Source of the DNA: Gammaproteobacteria bacterium
GTDB taxonomy: Bacteria > Pseudomonadota > Gammaproteobacteria > Ga0077536
Length of the DNA: 64,000 nucleotides
Assembly (NCBI GenBank): GCA_016209015.1
Contig: JACQWY010000008.1
Coordinates: forward strand, 51,079-115,078
Reading direction: 5' to 3'
In this document: positions 14,629 through 22,966 of the stretch, in pieces
Numbering within the stretch: the first letter of the stretch is position 1
How the letters are laid out: each line of letters starts with the position of its first letter
The notes under the pieces: generated by a model
Seen by the model: only the letters and a program-made list of their open reading frames with translations
Database searches by the model: none
Told to the model about the DNA's origin: nothing
Translations under genes and position numbers: made by a program

Positions 14629-16383
14629 GTGGGGACGAAGCTCGGATCCTGGACGCTCGCGCTCGACGGCACGTCCGTGCCGGAGCGCGCGCTGATCGGC
14701 GGCAAGGCCTGGTCGGTGGCCCGGCTGCGCGCGCTCGGCCTGCCCGTGCCGCCCGCGGTCGTCATCACGACGGATGCGTGCAGCGCGTATCTCGCGAACG
14801 GCAGTCTGCCGGAAGGTTTCGACGCGGAGCTGCGCACCGCGATCGCCTGGCTCGAGCAGGAAACCGGGCGCACGTTCGGCGGCGCGAAATCGCCGCTGCT
14901 CGTGTCCGTACGTTCGGGCGCGGCGGTTTCCATGCCCGGCATGATGGACACGGTGCTGAACCTCGGCATCAATCCCGACACTGCGCAGGCGCTCGCGGCG
15001 GAGAGCGGCGACACGCGCTTCGCGATCGACACGGAGAAGCGCTTCCTCGATCTCTACGCGCGCATCGTGTTGAAGGCGACCCTGCCCGAGCTCGGCGCAG
15101 AGGCGACCGTGGCCGAGTGGCAGGCCGCCATCGTGGAAGCGACGGGCGGCCCGGTGCCGGACGATCCGCATGCGCAGCTCGAAGCCGCCGTGCGCGCGGT
15201 GTTCGAATCCTGGAACTCGCGCCGCGCGCGGCGCTATCGCCAGCACCACGGCATTCCGGAAGACCTCGGCACGGCCGTCACGCTGCAGGCGATGGTGTTC
15301 GGGAATCTCGACGCGACGTCCGGCACGGGCGTGCTGTTCAGCCGCAATCCGCTGACCGGCGAGCCCGCGCCCTACGGTGAATACCTGCCGCGTGCCCAGG
15401 GTGAAGACGTCGTCTCGGGACGTTTCACGCCGCTCTCGCTCGCCGCGCTGCACGAGGCCCTGCCGCATGTTCACGGCGAACTGCTCGCGGCCGCGGCCAA
15501 GCTCGAGCGCGAGAACGCGGACGTGCAGGACATCGAGTTCACGGTGCAGCATGGGCGGCTCTATCTCCTGCAGACGCGCGCGGCGAAGCGCGGGCCCGCG
15601 GCCGCCGTGCGCTTCGCCGTCGACATGGTGAACGAGGGCGCGATCGACGAAGCGACGGCGCTCGCGCGCGTCAGCGCCGAGCAGGTGCGCATTCTCCTCA
15701 GCCCGCGTCTCGCGGATGGCGCGGGGGAGGCTGCGGAAGTGCTCGCCTCGGGCGAGGCCGCGTGCCAGGGCATCGGCAGCGGCGTCGTCGTCTGCGATGC
15801 GGACGAAGCCGATAACCGTGCCGCCGCCGGCGAGCGCGTCGTGCTCGCCTGCGAGACGACGAGCCCCGAGGACGTGCACGGCATGATCGCCGCGCGCGCC
15901 GTCATCACCGAGCACGGCGGCGCGACCTCGCATGCCGCGGTCGTCAGCCGTGCGCTCGGCGTACCCTGCGTCGTCGGTTGCGGCAGCGGGCAGGTGAGCG
16001 CGCTCGCGGGGCGCGAAGTGACGGTCGACGGCGGTGCCGGGAAGATCTACGCGGGCCTGCTGCCCGTGTACGCGCCTGACGAAGACGTCGATCCGCGCCT
16101 GCACGCGCTCGCCGCCTGGGCCGAGAAGCTCGCGCCGCTCGTGGTGGTCGCAGAGCCGCCGGCCGGTCTGGAAGTCTGCGATCTCGACGGCATGCCGGGT
16201 GCCGAGGATCCGAACGAGCTGCCGAAGCTGCTCGCGGGCAAAGCCGCTGCGCGCGGCGGCGCGCTGGCGAGCGACGAGGGCGTGCGCGCGGCGCTCGCCG
16301 CGGGCGTGAAGACGCTCGTCGTCAAACCGCGCCTGCCCGCGCTGCTCGCCGCCGTACACGCGGGCTCACCGCAAGAACATTGA
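14629..16383 (+). CDS. Pyruvate phosphate dikinase-like protein lacking the C-terminal barrel; ATP-grasp/phosphohistidine kinase subunit
   Basis: The protein has 584 residues from a GTG at 14629 behind AGGAGG. The first 320 residues are the ATP-grasp nucleotide-binding part of PPDK (ALIGGKAWSVARLRALGLPV; LLVSVRSGAAVSMPGMMDTV at 91-110; VLFSRNPLTGE; LYLLQTR). The phosphohistidine domain follows at about 370-470, with TEHGGATSHAAVVSRALGVP and active His435. The PEP/pyruvate TIM barrel that makes true PPDK about 880 residues long is absent; the last 100 residues are unrelated. The enzyme should therefore phosphorylate its own histidine from ATP and pass the phosphate to a different acceptor. With the neighbouring carboxylase this resembles the hydroxyphenylethanone kinase step, in which the phenol OH is phosphorylated. 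Confidence 0.85.
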   Translation: MGTKLGSWTLALDGTSVPERALIGGKAWSVARLRALGLPVPPAVVITTDACSAYLANGSLPEGFDAELRTAIAWLEQETGRTFGGAKSPLLVSVRSGAAVSMPGMMDTVLNLGINPDTAQALAAESGDTRFAIDTEKRFLDLYARIVLKATLPELGAEATVAEWQAAIVEATGGPVPDDPHAQLEAAVRAVFESWNSRRARRYRQHHGIPEDLGTAVTLQAMVFGNLDATSGTGVLFSRNPLTGEPAPYGEYLPRAQGEDVVSGRFTPLSLAALHEALPHVHGELLAAAAKLERENADVQDIEFTVQHGRLYLLQTRAAKRGPAAAVRFAVDMVNEGAIDEATALARVSAEQVRILLSPRLADGAGEAAEVLASGEAACQGIGSGVVVCDADEADNRAAAGERVVLACETTSPEDVHGMIAARAVITEHGGATSHAAVVSRALGVPCVVGCGSGQVSALAGREVTVDGGAGKIYAGLLPVYAPDEDVDPRLHALAAWAEKLAPLVVVAEPPAGLEVCDLDGMPGAEDPNELPKLLAGKAAARGGALASDEGVRAALAAGVKTLVVKPRLPALLAAVHAGSPQEH

Positions 16384-16426
16384 GAAACCCAGCGGGCGCC
16401 CAGCGCCCGGACGAGTCGAGGACACG

Positions 16427-16921
16427 ATGAGCGCAACGAAGCCAGACGCCGTGAAGCCGGAAGACCTCGAGAACCTGATCGAGCTGTTCAACCGCTCGGC
16501 ATGGGACGAGATGCACTTGAAGACCGACACGCTCGAGATCTTCCTGTCGAACGATCCGAATGCGCGCCGCCCGGCGGCCGCGCCGGCAACTGCGGCAGCC
16601 GCGGTCGCAGCGCCCACGGCCGCGGCCGTGCCGGCGACGACGGCTGCGGCACCCGCCGCGACGCACACGATCCCGGACGGCATGATCGCGATCCGCGCGC
16701 CGAACCTCGGCACGTTCTATCGCGCACCGAAGCCGGGCGCGCCGGCCTATGTCGAGATCGGCCAGCAGATCGAGGAGAGCACCGAGGTCTGTCTCATCGA
16801 AGTGATGAAGCTCTTCACGCCGGTACACGCGGGCCTGCGCGGCATCGTGCGCCAGGTGCTCGCGAAGGACGGACAGATGGTCGAGTTCGACGAGCCGCTG
16901 ATCGTCATCGAGCCGAACTGA
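16427..16921 (+). CDS. Biotin carboxyl carrier protein of a dedicated carboxylase
   Basis: This 164-residue AccB-like protein has an N-terminal helical part (1-45), an Ala/Pro/Thr linker (49-79) and a C-terminal biotinyl domain, with the biotinylation motif EVMKLF (Lys128). The usual AMKM motif is here VMKL. It carries CO2 from the biotin carboxylase (next gene, 7 bp away) to the carboxyltransferase. The genome presumably has a separate housekeeping accB, since this copy sits between a PPDK-like kinase and a pyruvate-carboxylase-type carboxyltransferase, in an arrangement like HpeCBA or XccABC carboxylases of hydroxyacetophenone degradation. Confidence 0.9.
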   Translation: MSATKPDAVKPEDLENLIELFNRSAWDEMHLKTDTLEIFLSNDPNARRPAAAPATAAAAVAAPTAAAVPATTAAAPAATHTIPDGMIAIRAPNLGTFYRAPKPGAPAYVEIGQQIEESTEVCLIEVMKLFTPVHAGLRGIVRQVLAKDGQMVEFDEPLIVIEPN

Positions 16922-16928
16922 GCCGCGC

Positions 16929-18299
16929 ATGGGCATCTCACGGGTTCTTTCCGTAAACCGCGGCGAGATCGCGGCGCGCGTCGTGCACGCGGCACAGGCG
17001 CTCGGGATCGAAGCCGTGCAGGCGGTCTCCGCCGCCGATCGCGAGAGCCGCGCCGCGCAGCTCGCCGATCGCACGGTCGTGATCGGGCCGGCGCCGTCGC
17101 GCCAGAGCTATCTCGACGCGAAGCTCCTCGTCCATACCGCGGTGCAGACCGGCTGCGACGCGCTGCATCCGGGTTATGGTTTTCTTTCCGAGCGCGCGGA
17201 GCTCGCACGGCTCTGCGCCGAGCACGGCATCACGTTCATCGGCCCCGCACCGGAGACGATCGCCGCGCTCGGCGACAAGCTCGAAGCGAAAGCGCTGGCG
17301 CGCGCCGCGGGCGTGCCGCTCGTGCCGGGCACGGATCGTATCGACAGCGCCGAAGAAGCCGCGGGTCACGCCCGCGAGCTCGGCTTCCCCGTGCTCTGCA
17401 AGGCGGCCGCGGGCGGCGGCGGGCGCGGCATGTTCATCGCGCGCAGCGCAGCGGATCTGCTCGCCGGTTTCGACAAGGCCTCGAACGAAGCGTGCGAGGC
17501 CTTCGGCGACGGCACGATGTACATGGAGCGCTATGTCGAGAACGCCCGCCACGTCGAAGTGCAGGTCTTCGGCGACGGCGAGGGCAAGGTGCTGCACTTC
17601 GGCGAGCGCGACTGCTCCATCCAGCGCCGCTACCAGAAGGTCGTCGAAGAATCGCCCTGCGCGGCGATGCCCGATGGCCTGCGCGCCGAGCTGCATCGCG
17701 CGGCGACGGCGCTCGTGGCCTCCGTGAAGTATCGGAACGCGGGCACGGTCGAGTTCCTCTACGACGTCGAGCGTCAGGCCGTGTACTTCATCGAGGTGAA
17801 CGCGCGCATCCAGGTCGAGCATCCGGTCTCGGAACAGGTCACGGGCGTCGATCTCGTGAAGCTGCAGTTCCGGGTCGCGGCGGGCGAGGGGCTCGCGCTC
17901 GAGCAATCGCAGATCGCCGTGCGCGGGCATGCGATCGAGTGCCGTCTCAATGCGGAGGATCCGACGCGTAACTTCCAGCCGAGCCCCGGCCGCATCACGC
18001 GCTGGGACGCGCCGCACGGCGCGGGCGTGCGCTTCGATACGCACTGCTACGACGGCTACCTCGTGCCGCCATTCTACGATTCCATGCTCGGCAAGCTCGT
18101 GGTGACCGGACCGAACCGCGAGGCCGCGGTCGATCGGCTCGAACACGCGCTCGCCCATCTGCACGTCGCGGGGCCGGTCACGAATCTCGCGCTCTTGCGC
18201 TACATCGCCGCGCATCCCGACTTCCGCGCGAACCGCCTGAACACCCGCTGGCTCGAGCAGACGCTCCTGCCGGCTTTCGCCGAAGATTCCAAGGAGTAA
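16929..18299 (+). CDS. Biotin carboxylase subunit
   Basis: At 456 residues this is the usual AccC length. The N-terminal biotin carboxylase domain includes CDALHPGYGFLSERAELARL; the ATP-grasp glycine-rich loop KAAAGGGGRGM is at about 158-168; RDCSIQRRYQKVVEESP and EVNARIQVEHPVSEQVTGVD carry metal- and bicarbonate-binding residues, though VNARI replaces the more common MNTRL. It carboxylates biotin on the carrier protein using ATP and bicarbonate. Gaps of 7 bp on both sides place it firmly in the operon. The partner carboxyltransferase is atypical, so the final acceptor is probably not acetyl-CoA or pyruvate. Confidence 0.93.
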   Translation: MGISRVLSVNRGEIAARVVHAAQALGIEAVQAVSAADRESRAAQLADRTVVIGPAPSRQSYLDAKLLVHTAVQTGCDALHPGYGFLSERAELARLCAEHGITFIGPAPETIAALGDKLEAKALARAAGVPLVPGTDRIDSAEEAAGHARELGFPVLCKAAAGGGGRGMFIARSAADLLAGFDKASNEACEAFGDGTMYMERYVENARHVEVQVFGDGEGKVLHFGERDCSIQRRYQKVVEESPCAAMPDGLRAELHRAATALVASVKYRNAGTVEFLYDVERQAVYFIEVNARIQVEHPVSEQVTGVDLVKLQFRVAAGEGLALEQSQIAVRGHAIECRLNAEDPTRNFQPSPGRITRWDAPHGAGVRFDTHCYDGYLVPPFYDSMLGKLVVTGPNREAAVDRLEHALAHLHVAGPVTNLALLRYIAAHPDFRANRLNTRWLEQTLLPAFAEDSKE

Positions 18300-18306
18300 G
18301 TCCGCC

Positions 18307-19767
18307 ATGGCCCATATCGAATTCCTCGACGAGACGATGCGCGACGGCCAGCAGAGCCTGTGGGGCATGCGCATGCAGGCCGGCCACGCCCTGCCGGTCG
18401 CGCCGATCATCGATCGTACCGGCTACCGGGTCATCGATCTCACCGGCTCCTCGATGTTCGAGTGTCTCATCAAGTACTGCCGCGAGAATCCCTGGGCCGG
18501 CCTCGATCTCCTCGTGCAGGCGATGCCGCGCACGCCGATCCGCGCCGGCATGCGCTCAAATGCCTCCGTCACGTTCAGCGTGACCCCGGACTCGCTGATG
18601 GATGCCTGGATGCGCCAGTTGAACCGCCACGGCTGCCGCAGCTTCTGGATCTACGACGTGCTCTTCAACATCGACAAGATGCACCGGCTCGCGAAGGTCG
18701 CGAAGGAATTCGGCTCCGAGGTCGCGGGCTCGATCATGTTCACGGCGAGCCCGGTGCACACGGACGAGTACTATGCCGACAAGGCGGACAAGCTCTCGGT
18801 GTGTCCCGACATCGACACCATCCTGCTCTACGACACGGCCGGCGTGCTCGAGAAGAGCCGGCTCGAGACGCTGCTGCCCGCGATCGTCGAGAAGGCGCGC
18901 GGCAAACCGATCGAATTCCACTCGAACAATCTGCTCGGCCAGTCCGCGAAGGCCTATATCGATGCGATCGGTCTCGGTGTGTCGATCCTGCATACGGCGA
19001 GCCGGCCGATGGCGAACGGCCCGTCCGTGCCGTCGACTGAGATCATGGTCCGCAACGTCGAGCTGCTCGGTCACACGCACGACATCGACACGAGCCTGCT
19101 GCCGCCGGTCGCGGCGCATTTCGAGAAGGCCGGCAAGGCCGCGGGCTTCCTCGTCAATCAATACGCCGAATACGACGTGCTCTCCATTCAGCACCAGATC
19201 CCGGGCGGCATGGTCGGCACGATGAAGGCGCAGCTCGTCCAGCACGGCATGGCCGACCGTCTCGACGACGTGCTGCGCGAAACGGCGGTCGTTCGTCGCG
19301 AGCTCGGCTATCCGGGCATGGCCACCCCGTTCAGCCAGCTCGTCGGCACGCAGGCCGTGCTGAACATCGTCACGGGCAAGCGCTATTCCGTCGTGCCGGA
19401 CGAAGTGATCCAGTACGCCGCGAAGCATTACGGCGAGACCGTCGCGCCGATCGATCCGAACGTGCTGGACAGGATCATGTCTGCGCCGCGCGCGAAGGAG
19501 ATCTGCGCGAATCCGCCGGAGCAGCCGACGCTGGAAGAGCTGCACGAGCGCTGGGGCACGACGGACGACGACGAGCTCATCCTGCGCGCGCTCGTGCCAG
19601 AGCACGATCTCGAGAAGATGCGCGCCGCGGGCCCGGTGAAGACGCACTTCCCGTATCTCTCCTCGCCTGAGCTCGATCAGGTCGCGAAGCTCATGAAGAT
19701 CGCGAACGCGCCGGTCGTGCAGGTCGCGTCCGCGAACTTCGAGCTCTCGCTGCGGCGTTTCAAGTAA
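18307..19767 (+). CDS. Pyruvate carboxylase/oxaloacetate decarboxylase-type carboxyltransferase with altered active site
   Basis: This 486-residue HMGL-like TIM barrel starts with LDETMRDGQQSLW (7-19), keeping the first metal-ligand Asp8. In pyruvate carboxylase, OadA and transcarboxylase 5S the metal is also held by an H-x-H pair and a carbamylated lysine in KDMAG. Here the equivalent stretches read EFHSNN (His205, Asn207) and LYDTAGV (Tyr175), so one histidine and the lysine appear replaced. The C-terminal conserved carboxylase domain (FLVNQYAEYDVL; HQIPGGMVG) is normal. The operon supplies carrier and biotin carboxylase. The altered site points to a non-pyruvate acceptor; a phosphorylated hydroxyacetophenone is the best contextual guess. 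Confidence 0.85.
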   Translation: MAHIEFLDETMRDGQQSLWGMRMQAGHALPVAPIIDRTGYRVIDLTGSSMFECLIKYCRENPWAGLDLLVQAMPRTPIRAGMRSNASVTFSVTPDSLMDAWMRQLNRHGCRSFWIYDVLFNIDKMHRLAKVAKEFGSEVAGSIMFTASPVHTDEYYADKADKLSVCPDIDTILLYDTAGVLEKSRLETLLPAIVEKARGKPIEFHSNNLLGQSAKAYIDAIGLGVSILHTASRPMANGPSVPSTEIMVRNVELLGHTHDIDTSLLPPVAAHFEKAGKAAGFLVNQYAEYDVLSIQHQIPGGMVGTMKAQLVQHGMADRLDDVLRETAVVRRELGYPGMATPFSQLVGTQAVLNIVTGKRYSVVPDEVIQYAAKHYGETVAPIDPNVLDRIMSAPRAKEICANPPEQPTLEELHERWGTTDDDELILRALVPEHDLEKMRAAGPVKTHFPYLSSPELDQVAKLMKIANAPVVQVASANFELSLRRFK

Positions 19768-19773
19768 GCCGCC

Positions 19774-20961
19774 ATGCGCCGCGCCGTCATCGTCGACATC
19801 GTCCGCTCGCCGTTCGCGCGTGGACGCGAGAACGGAACTTACGCCGGGCTCCATCCCGTCAATCTCTATGCCGACGTGCTCGCGGCGCTCGTGCGGCGCA
19901 CGGGCATCGATCCCGCGCTCGTCGAGGACGTGATCACGGGCTGTGTCATCCAGGTCGCGGAGCAGGCCGGCAACATCGGCCGTCAGGCCGTGCTCGCCGC
20001 GGGCTTCCCGGAGTCCGTGCCCGCCGTCACGCTCGACAGGAAATGCGGGTCGGCGCAGCAGGCGATCGATTTCGCCGCGCAGGGCGTCATCGCCGGCGCT
20101 TACGACGTCGTCATCGCGGGTGGCGTCGAGCGGATGGGGCTCGTGCCCATGAAGGTGAACCGCATGGGCAAGGACAACGAGGGCGATCGTTTCCATGCCC
20201 GCTACCCGCAAGGTCTCATCCGCCAGGGCATTTCCGCGGAGCTCATCGCGGCGCGTCACGGTCTCTCGCGCGAGGAGCTCGATCGCTTCTCCCTGCGCTC
20301 GCATCAGCGCGCGGCCGCGGATCGCGAAGGCGTGAAGCGCGACATCGAGCCGATTGCCTGGACCGACGCGACGGGTGCCGCACGCAGCCTCGCCGCCGAC
20401 GAAGGCGTGCGCGCGGATTCGACGCTCGAGAAGCTCATGAGTCTGAAACCCGCGTTCGAGGATCCGGCGATGCTCGCGCGCTTCCCGGAAATCCGGTGGG
20501 GCGTGACGGCCGGCAATTCGAGCCCGGTCACGGACGGCGCGAGCGCGATCCTGATCGTCGAAGAGAAAATGGCGGAGCGCCTCGGTCTCACGCCGCGCGC
20601 CGCGGTCACGCATTTCGCACTCGCCGGCGACGATCCGATCATGATGCTGACGGCGATCATCCCCGCGACGAAGCGCCTTCTTTCGCGCGCCGGGATTTCG
20701 ATCGACGCGGTCGATGCGTTCGAAGTGAACGAGGCGTTCGCGTCCGTCGTGCTCGGCTGGCAGAAGGCGGTCGGCGCGGACCCGGAGAAGGTCAACGTGT
20801 TCGGCGGAGCGATCGCGCTCGGCCATCCGGTCGGCGCGTCGGGCGGCCGCCTGATGGCGAACCTGCTGCGTGTGCTCGAGAGTCGCGGCGGACGGTATGG
20901 GCTGCAGACGATGTGCGAGAGCGGCGGCATGGCGAATGCGACGCTCGTCGAGCGGCTTTGA
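19774..20961 (+). CDS. Thiolase (acetyl-CoA acyltransferase)
   Basis: This 395-residue degradative thiolase has the nucleophile Cys91 in LDRKCGSAQQ, His351 in ALGHPVGASGGR and the second catalytic Cys381 in TMCESGGMANA. It cleaves a beta-ketoacyl-CoA with CoA to acetyl-CoA and a shortened acyl-CoA. Six bases after the carboxyltransferase and in one operon with a CoA ligase, it would complete a route ketone, beta-keto acid, beta-ketoacyl-CoA, aroyl-CoA plus acetyl-CoA, comparable with TioL in the p-ethylphenol cluster of Aromatoleum. Family membership is certain; the substrate is inferred. Confidence 0.93.
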   Translation: MRRAVIVDIVRSPFARGRENGTYAGLHPVNLYADVLAALVRRTGIDPALVEDVITGCVIQVAEQAGNIGRQAVLAAGFPESVPAVTLDRKCGSAQQAIDFAAQGVIAGAYDVVIAGGVERMGLVPMKVNRMGKDNEGDRFHARYPQGLIRQGISAELIAARHGLSREELDRFSLRSHQRAAADREGVKRDIEPIAWTDATGAARSLAADEGVRADSTLEKLMSLKPAFEDPAMLARFPEIRWGVTAGNSSPVTDGASAILIVEEKMAERLGLTPRAAVTHFALAGDDPIMMLTAIIPATKRLLSRAGISIDAVDAFEVNEAFASVVLGWQKAVGADPEKVNVFGGAIALGHPVGASGGRLMANLLRVLESRGGRYGLQTMCESGGMANATLVERL

Positions 20962-20974
20962 TTCTTTGGCTTGG

Positions 20975-21164
20975 TTCGCGAACGGGTTCGGCGCGGTGCT
21001 GTTGCGGCGGTTGAACTCACGTGGGGGCTACCGTTCGGCCAGCCATCCCTGGCTGGCCTCTCTACCACACTCGCGGCGCTGAACCATCCATGGCCCGCTT
21101 GCGAGTGAGGCGCGCCCCCACGTGAGTTCAACCGCCGCTCCGAACCGTGGTGGCCGTTCGCGAA
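20975..21164. repeat. Composite inverted-repeat element (fold-back, MITE- or REP-like)
   Basis: A perfect 25 bp inverted repeat (21004-21028 with 21114-21138) encloses two inner hairpins: a 9 bp stem GGCCAGCCA/TGGCTGGCC with 4-base loop at 21037-21058, and CACTCGC/GCGAGTG at 21068-21107. An outer 11 bp pair (TTCGCGAACGG at 20975-20985, inverted copy at 21154-21164) extends the dyad to 190 bp with imperfect pairing between. No reading frame of note is inside. It separates the thiolase and dehydrogenase genes and may be a mobile miniature element or a strong mRNA structure. Confidence 0.75.
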
Positions 21165-21237
21165 CGCATTCAGGCGAACTTGCCGACGCCGCTCGACGAG
21201 CTATGTGGGTGAAGAAGATGAAGAGAGGAGAAATCTC

Positions 21238-22023
21238 ATGACTGGCAGAGTCGCAGGCAAAGTGGCGCTGATCACCGGCGCGGGCACCGGCATCGGCCGG
21301 GCGTGTTTCAAGCTCTTCGCGGAAGAGGGGGCGAGTGTCGTCGGAATCGGGCGCACGCAGGCCACGCTCGACGAGTCGCTGGCCGAAGTCGCGGCGGACG
21401 GCGGTCAGGGCATGGTGATCGCGGCAGATCTGTCGAAGGAGGCCGACGTGCAGCGCCTCGTCGAGCAGACTATCGCGCGCTACGGCCGCATCGACATCCT
21501 CGTGCACGCCGCGGGCGTCGGCTGGAGCTGGGGCGAGAAGAGCCCGGGCTCGATGAACGACGTGACGACGACGACGAAGGAGAAGTGGGACGAAGTGCTC
21601 GGCATCAATCTCGACTCCTGCTTCTTCCTGTGCCGTGCCGTCGTGCCGGTAATGCAGAAGCAGGGCAAGGGCTCGGTCGTCAACGTCTCGAGCATCTCCG
21701 GCATGCGCGGCATGCCGACGGCGCACACCTACACGGCGTCGAAGGGCGCGGTCATCTCGATGACGAAAGCGATGGCGGCGACGTATGCGAAAGACGGCAT
21801 CCGCACGAACTGCGTCGCGCCGGGTTACACGGATACGCCGATGATCCGGAGCGTGATGGGGGTGTTCGACGATCCGCAGCTCGCCGAGCACATCACACCG
21901 ATGAAGCGCGCGGGCACGCCGCGCGAGATGGCTTACGGTTGTCTTTTCCTGGCGTCCGATGAAGCCTCGTACTGCAACGGCGTCATCCTGCCGATCGACG
22001 GCGGTACGACCGCGCGGCAGTAG
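21238..22023 (+). CDS. Short-chain dehydrogenase/reductase (SDR)
   Basis: This 261-residue classical SDR has the NAD(P)-binding loop LITGAGTGIG (11-20), Ser152 in NVSSISG, and the catalytic pair Tyr165/Lys169 in TYTASKG. The C-terminal FLASDEASYCNGVILPIDGG is typical. GAGAGGAG precedes the ATG. It is separated from the thiolase by the 276 bp gap holding the fold-back element. It could oxidise a secondary alcohol, for example a 1-(hydroxyphenyl)ethanol, to the ketone entering the pathway, as the Hped dehydrogenase does in Aromatoleum; the sequence alone cannot fix the substrate. Confidence 0.92.
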   Translation: MTGRVAGKVALITGAGTGIGRACFKLFAEEGASVVGIGRTQATLDESLAEVAADGGQGMVIAADLSKEADVQRLVEQTIARYGRIDILVHAAGVGWSWGEKSPGSMNDVTTTTKEKWDEVLGINLDSCFFLCRAVVPVMQKQGKGSVVNVSSISGMRGMPTAHTYTASKGAVISMTKAMAATYAKDGIRTNCVAPGYTDTPMIRSVMGVFDDPQLAEHITPMKRAGTPREMAYGCLFLASDEASYCNGVILPIDGGTTARQ

Positions 22024-22035
22024 TTCCTCCGGCGG

Positions 22036-22053
22036 CGGGAGCGCGGGCTCCCG
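22036..22053. terminator. Hairpin between convergent SDR and surE genes
   Basis: A perfect 7 bp stem CGGGAGC/GCTCCCG with loop GCGG lies 13 bp after the SDR stop and just before the surE stop. No U-run is present, so it is a candidate shared stem-loop terminator. Confidence 0.5.
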
Positions 22054-22059
22054 TCGCGC

Positions 22060-22848
22060 TCAGAGCTCCAGCATCCCCTGCAGGCTGTTGCGCCACGCGT
22101 GGTTCGTGAAATCCATCTGGATGGGCGTGATCGAAATCGCCTTGTCGTGGATCGCCTGGAGATCGGTGTCCGCATGCCGCTCGCCTTCGGGATAGGTGAG
22201 CTTGACCCAGTAGTACGGTACGCGCCGCGCATCGATGCGCGCGTCGATGATGAACGCGCCGGGCGGGCGCCGGCCCTGGGTCGTGATCCGTGTGCCGGTT
22301 ATCTCTTCCGGCAGGGCGTCGGGAAAATTGATGTTCACGAAGCTGCCTGCCGGCCATTCGGGTGTCGCGATCAGGCGGCGCAACAGCCCCGGCACGTGCT
22401 GCGCGGCGGCACCCCAGCGCGCTTCGCCGTCGAGAGCCCGCACGACGCTCAAGGCGATCGAGCGCATTCCGAGCAGCGTGCCTTCCATCGCGGCGGACGC
22501 GGTGCCGGAATAGCTCACGTCCTCGGCGAGGTTCGCGCCGTTGTTGATGCCGGAGAGGACGAGCGTCGGCCGGCGCTCGCGCATGATTTCGTAATAGGCC
22601 ATGAGCACGCAGTCCGTCGGCGTGCCGACGACGGCATAGTGCCGCTCGTCGCGCTTGCGCATGCGGATCGGCACGTGCAGGGAAATCGAATGGCTCGCGC
22701 CGCTCTTCTCGTGATCGGGCGCGACGACCCAGACGTCGTCCGTGAGCTCGAGCGCGATCTCTTCGAGGAGCTGGAGACCGGGGGCGTCGATGCCGTCGTC
22801 GTTCGTGATGAGGATGCGGGTGGAGGCGAAGGGTTTCGGGCGCGACAT
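22060..22848 (-). CDS. surE: 5'/3'-nucleotidase SurE
   Basis: The protein has 262 residues with the metal-binding motif RILITNDDGIDAPG (11-24), VVAPDHEKSGASHSIS, GTPTDCV and SGINNGANLAEDVSYSGTAS, all diagnostic of SurE. It is a divalent-metal-dependent phosphatase that dephosphorylates nucleoside monophosphates. In many proteobacteria surE lies with pcm, nlpD and rpoS; here it stands alone at the end of the catabolic island, converging on the SDR gene. Confidence 0.96.
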   Translation of the reverse strand: MSRPKPFASTRILITNDDGIDAPGLQLLEEIALELTDDVWVVAPDHEKSGASHSISLHVPIRMRKRDERHYAVVGTPTDCVLMAYYEIMRERRPTLVLSGINNGANLAEDVSYSGTASAAMEGTLLGMRSIALSVVRALDGEARWGAAAQHVPGLLRRLIATPEWPAGSFVNINFPDALPEEITGTRITTQGRRPPGAFIIDARIDARRVPYYWVKLTYPEGERHADTDLQAIHDKAISITPIQMDFTNHAWRNSLQGMLEL

Positions 22849-22966
22849 GGATCTCGTCTTCCGGTGGGCCTGATGCGGTCTCGGATATTGCAGGATTTCA
22901 GGGTCGAATGACAGGGCTCCGGCCGGCGGTCATACTCGGCCGGGTGGCGCGTAACCGGGGGAGGAC

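Noticed and set aside
14629..16383. Annotating the kinase as complete pyruvate phosphate dikinase or PEP synthase
   Set aside because: The C-terminal PEP/pyruvate TIM barrel is absent and the protein is about 300 residues too short; it cannot bind pyruvate in the normal way.
10226..19767. Reading the cluster as acetone or acetophenone carboxylase genes
   Set aside because: Those enzymes use hydantoinase-like subunits and are not biotin-dependent; here a full biotin carrier, biotin carboxylase and PC-type carboxyltransferase are present.
19774..20961. Assigning the thiolase as PhaA for polymer synthesis
   Set aside because: It lies within the carboxylase operon, 6 bp after the carboxyltransferase and over 18 kb from phaEC, so a degradative role is better supported.
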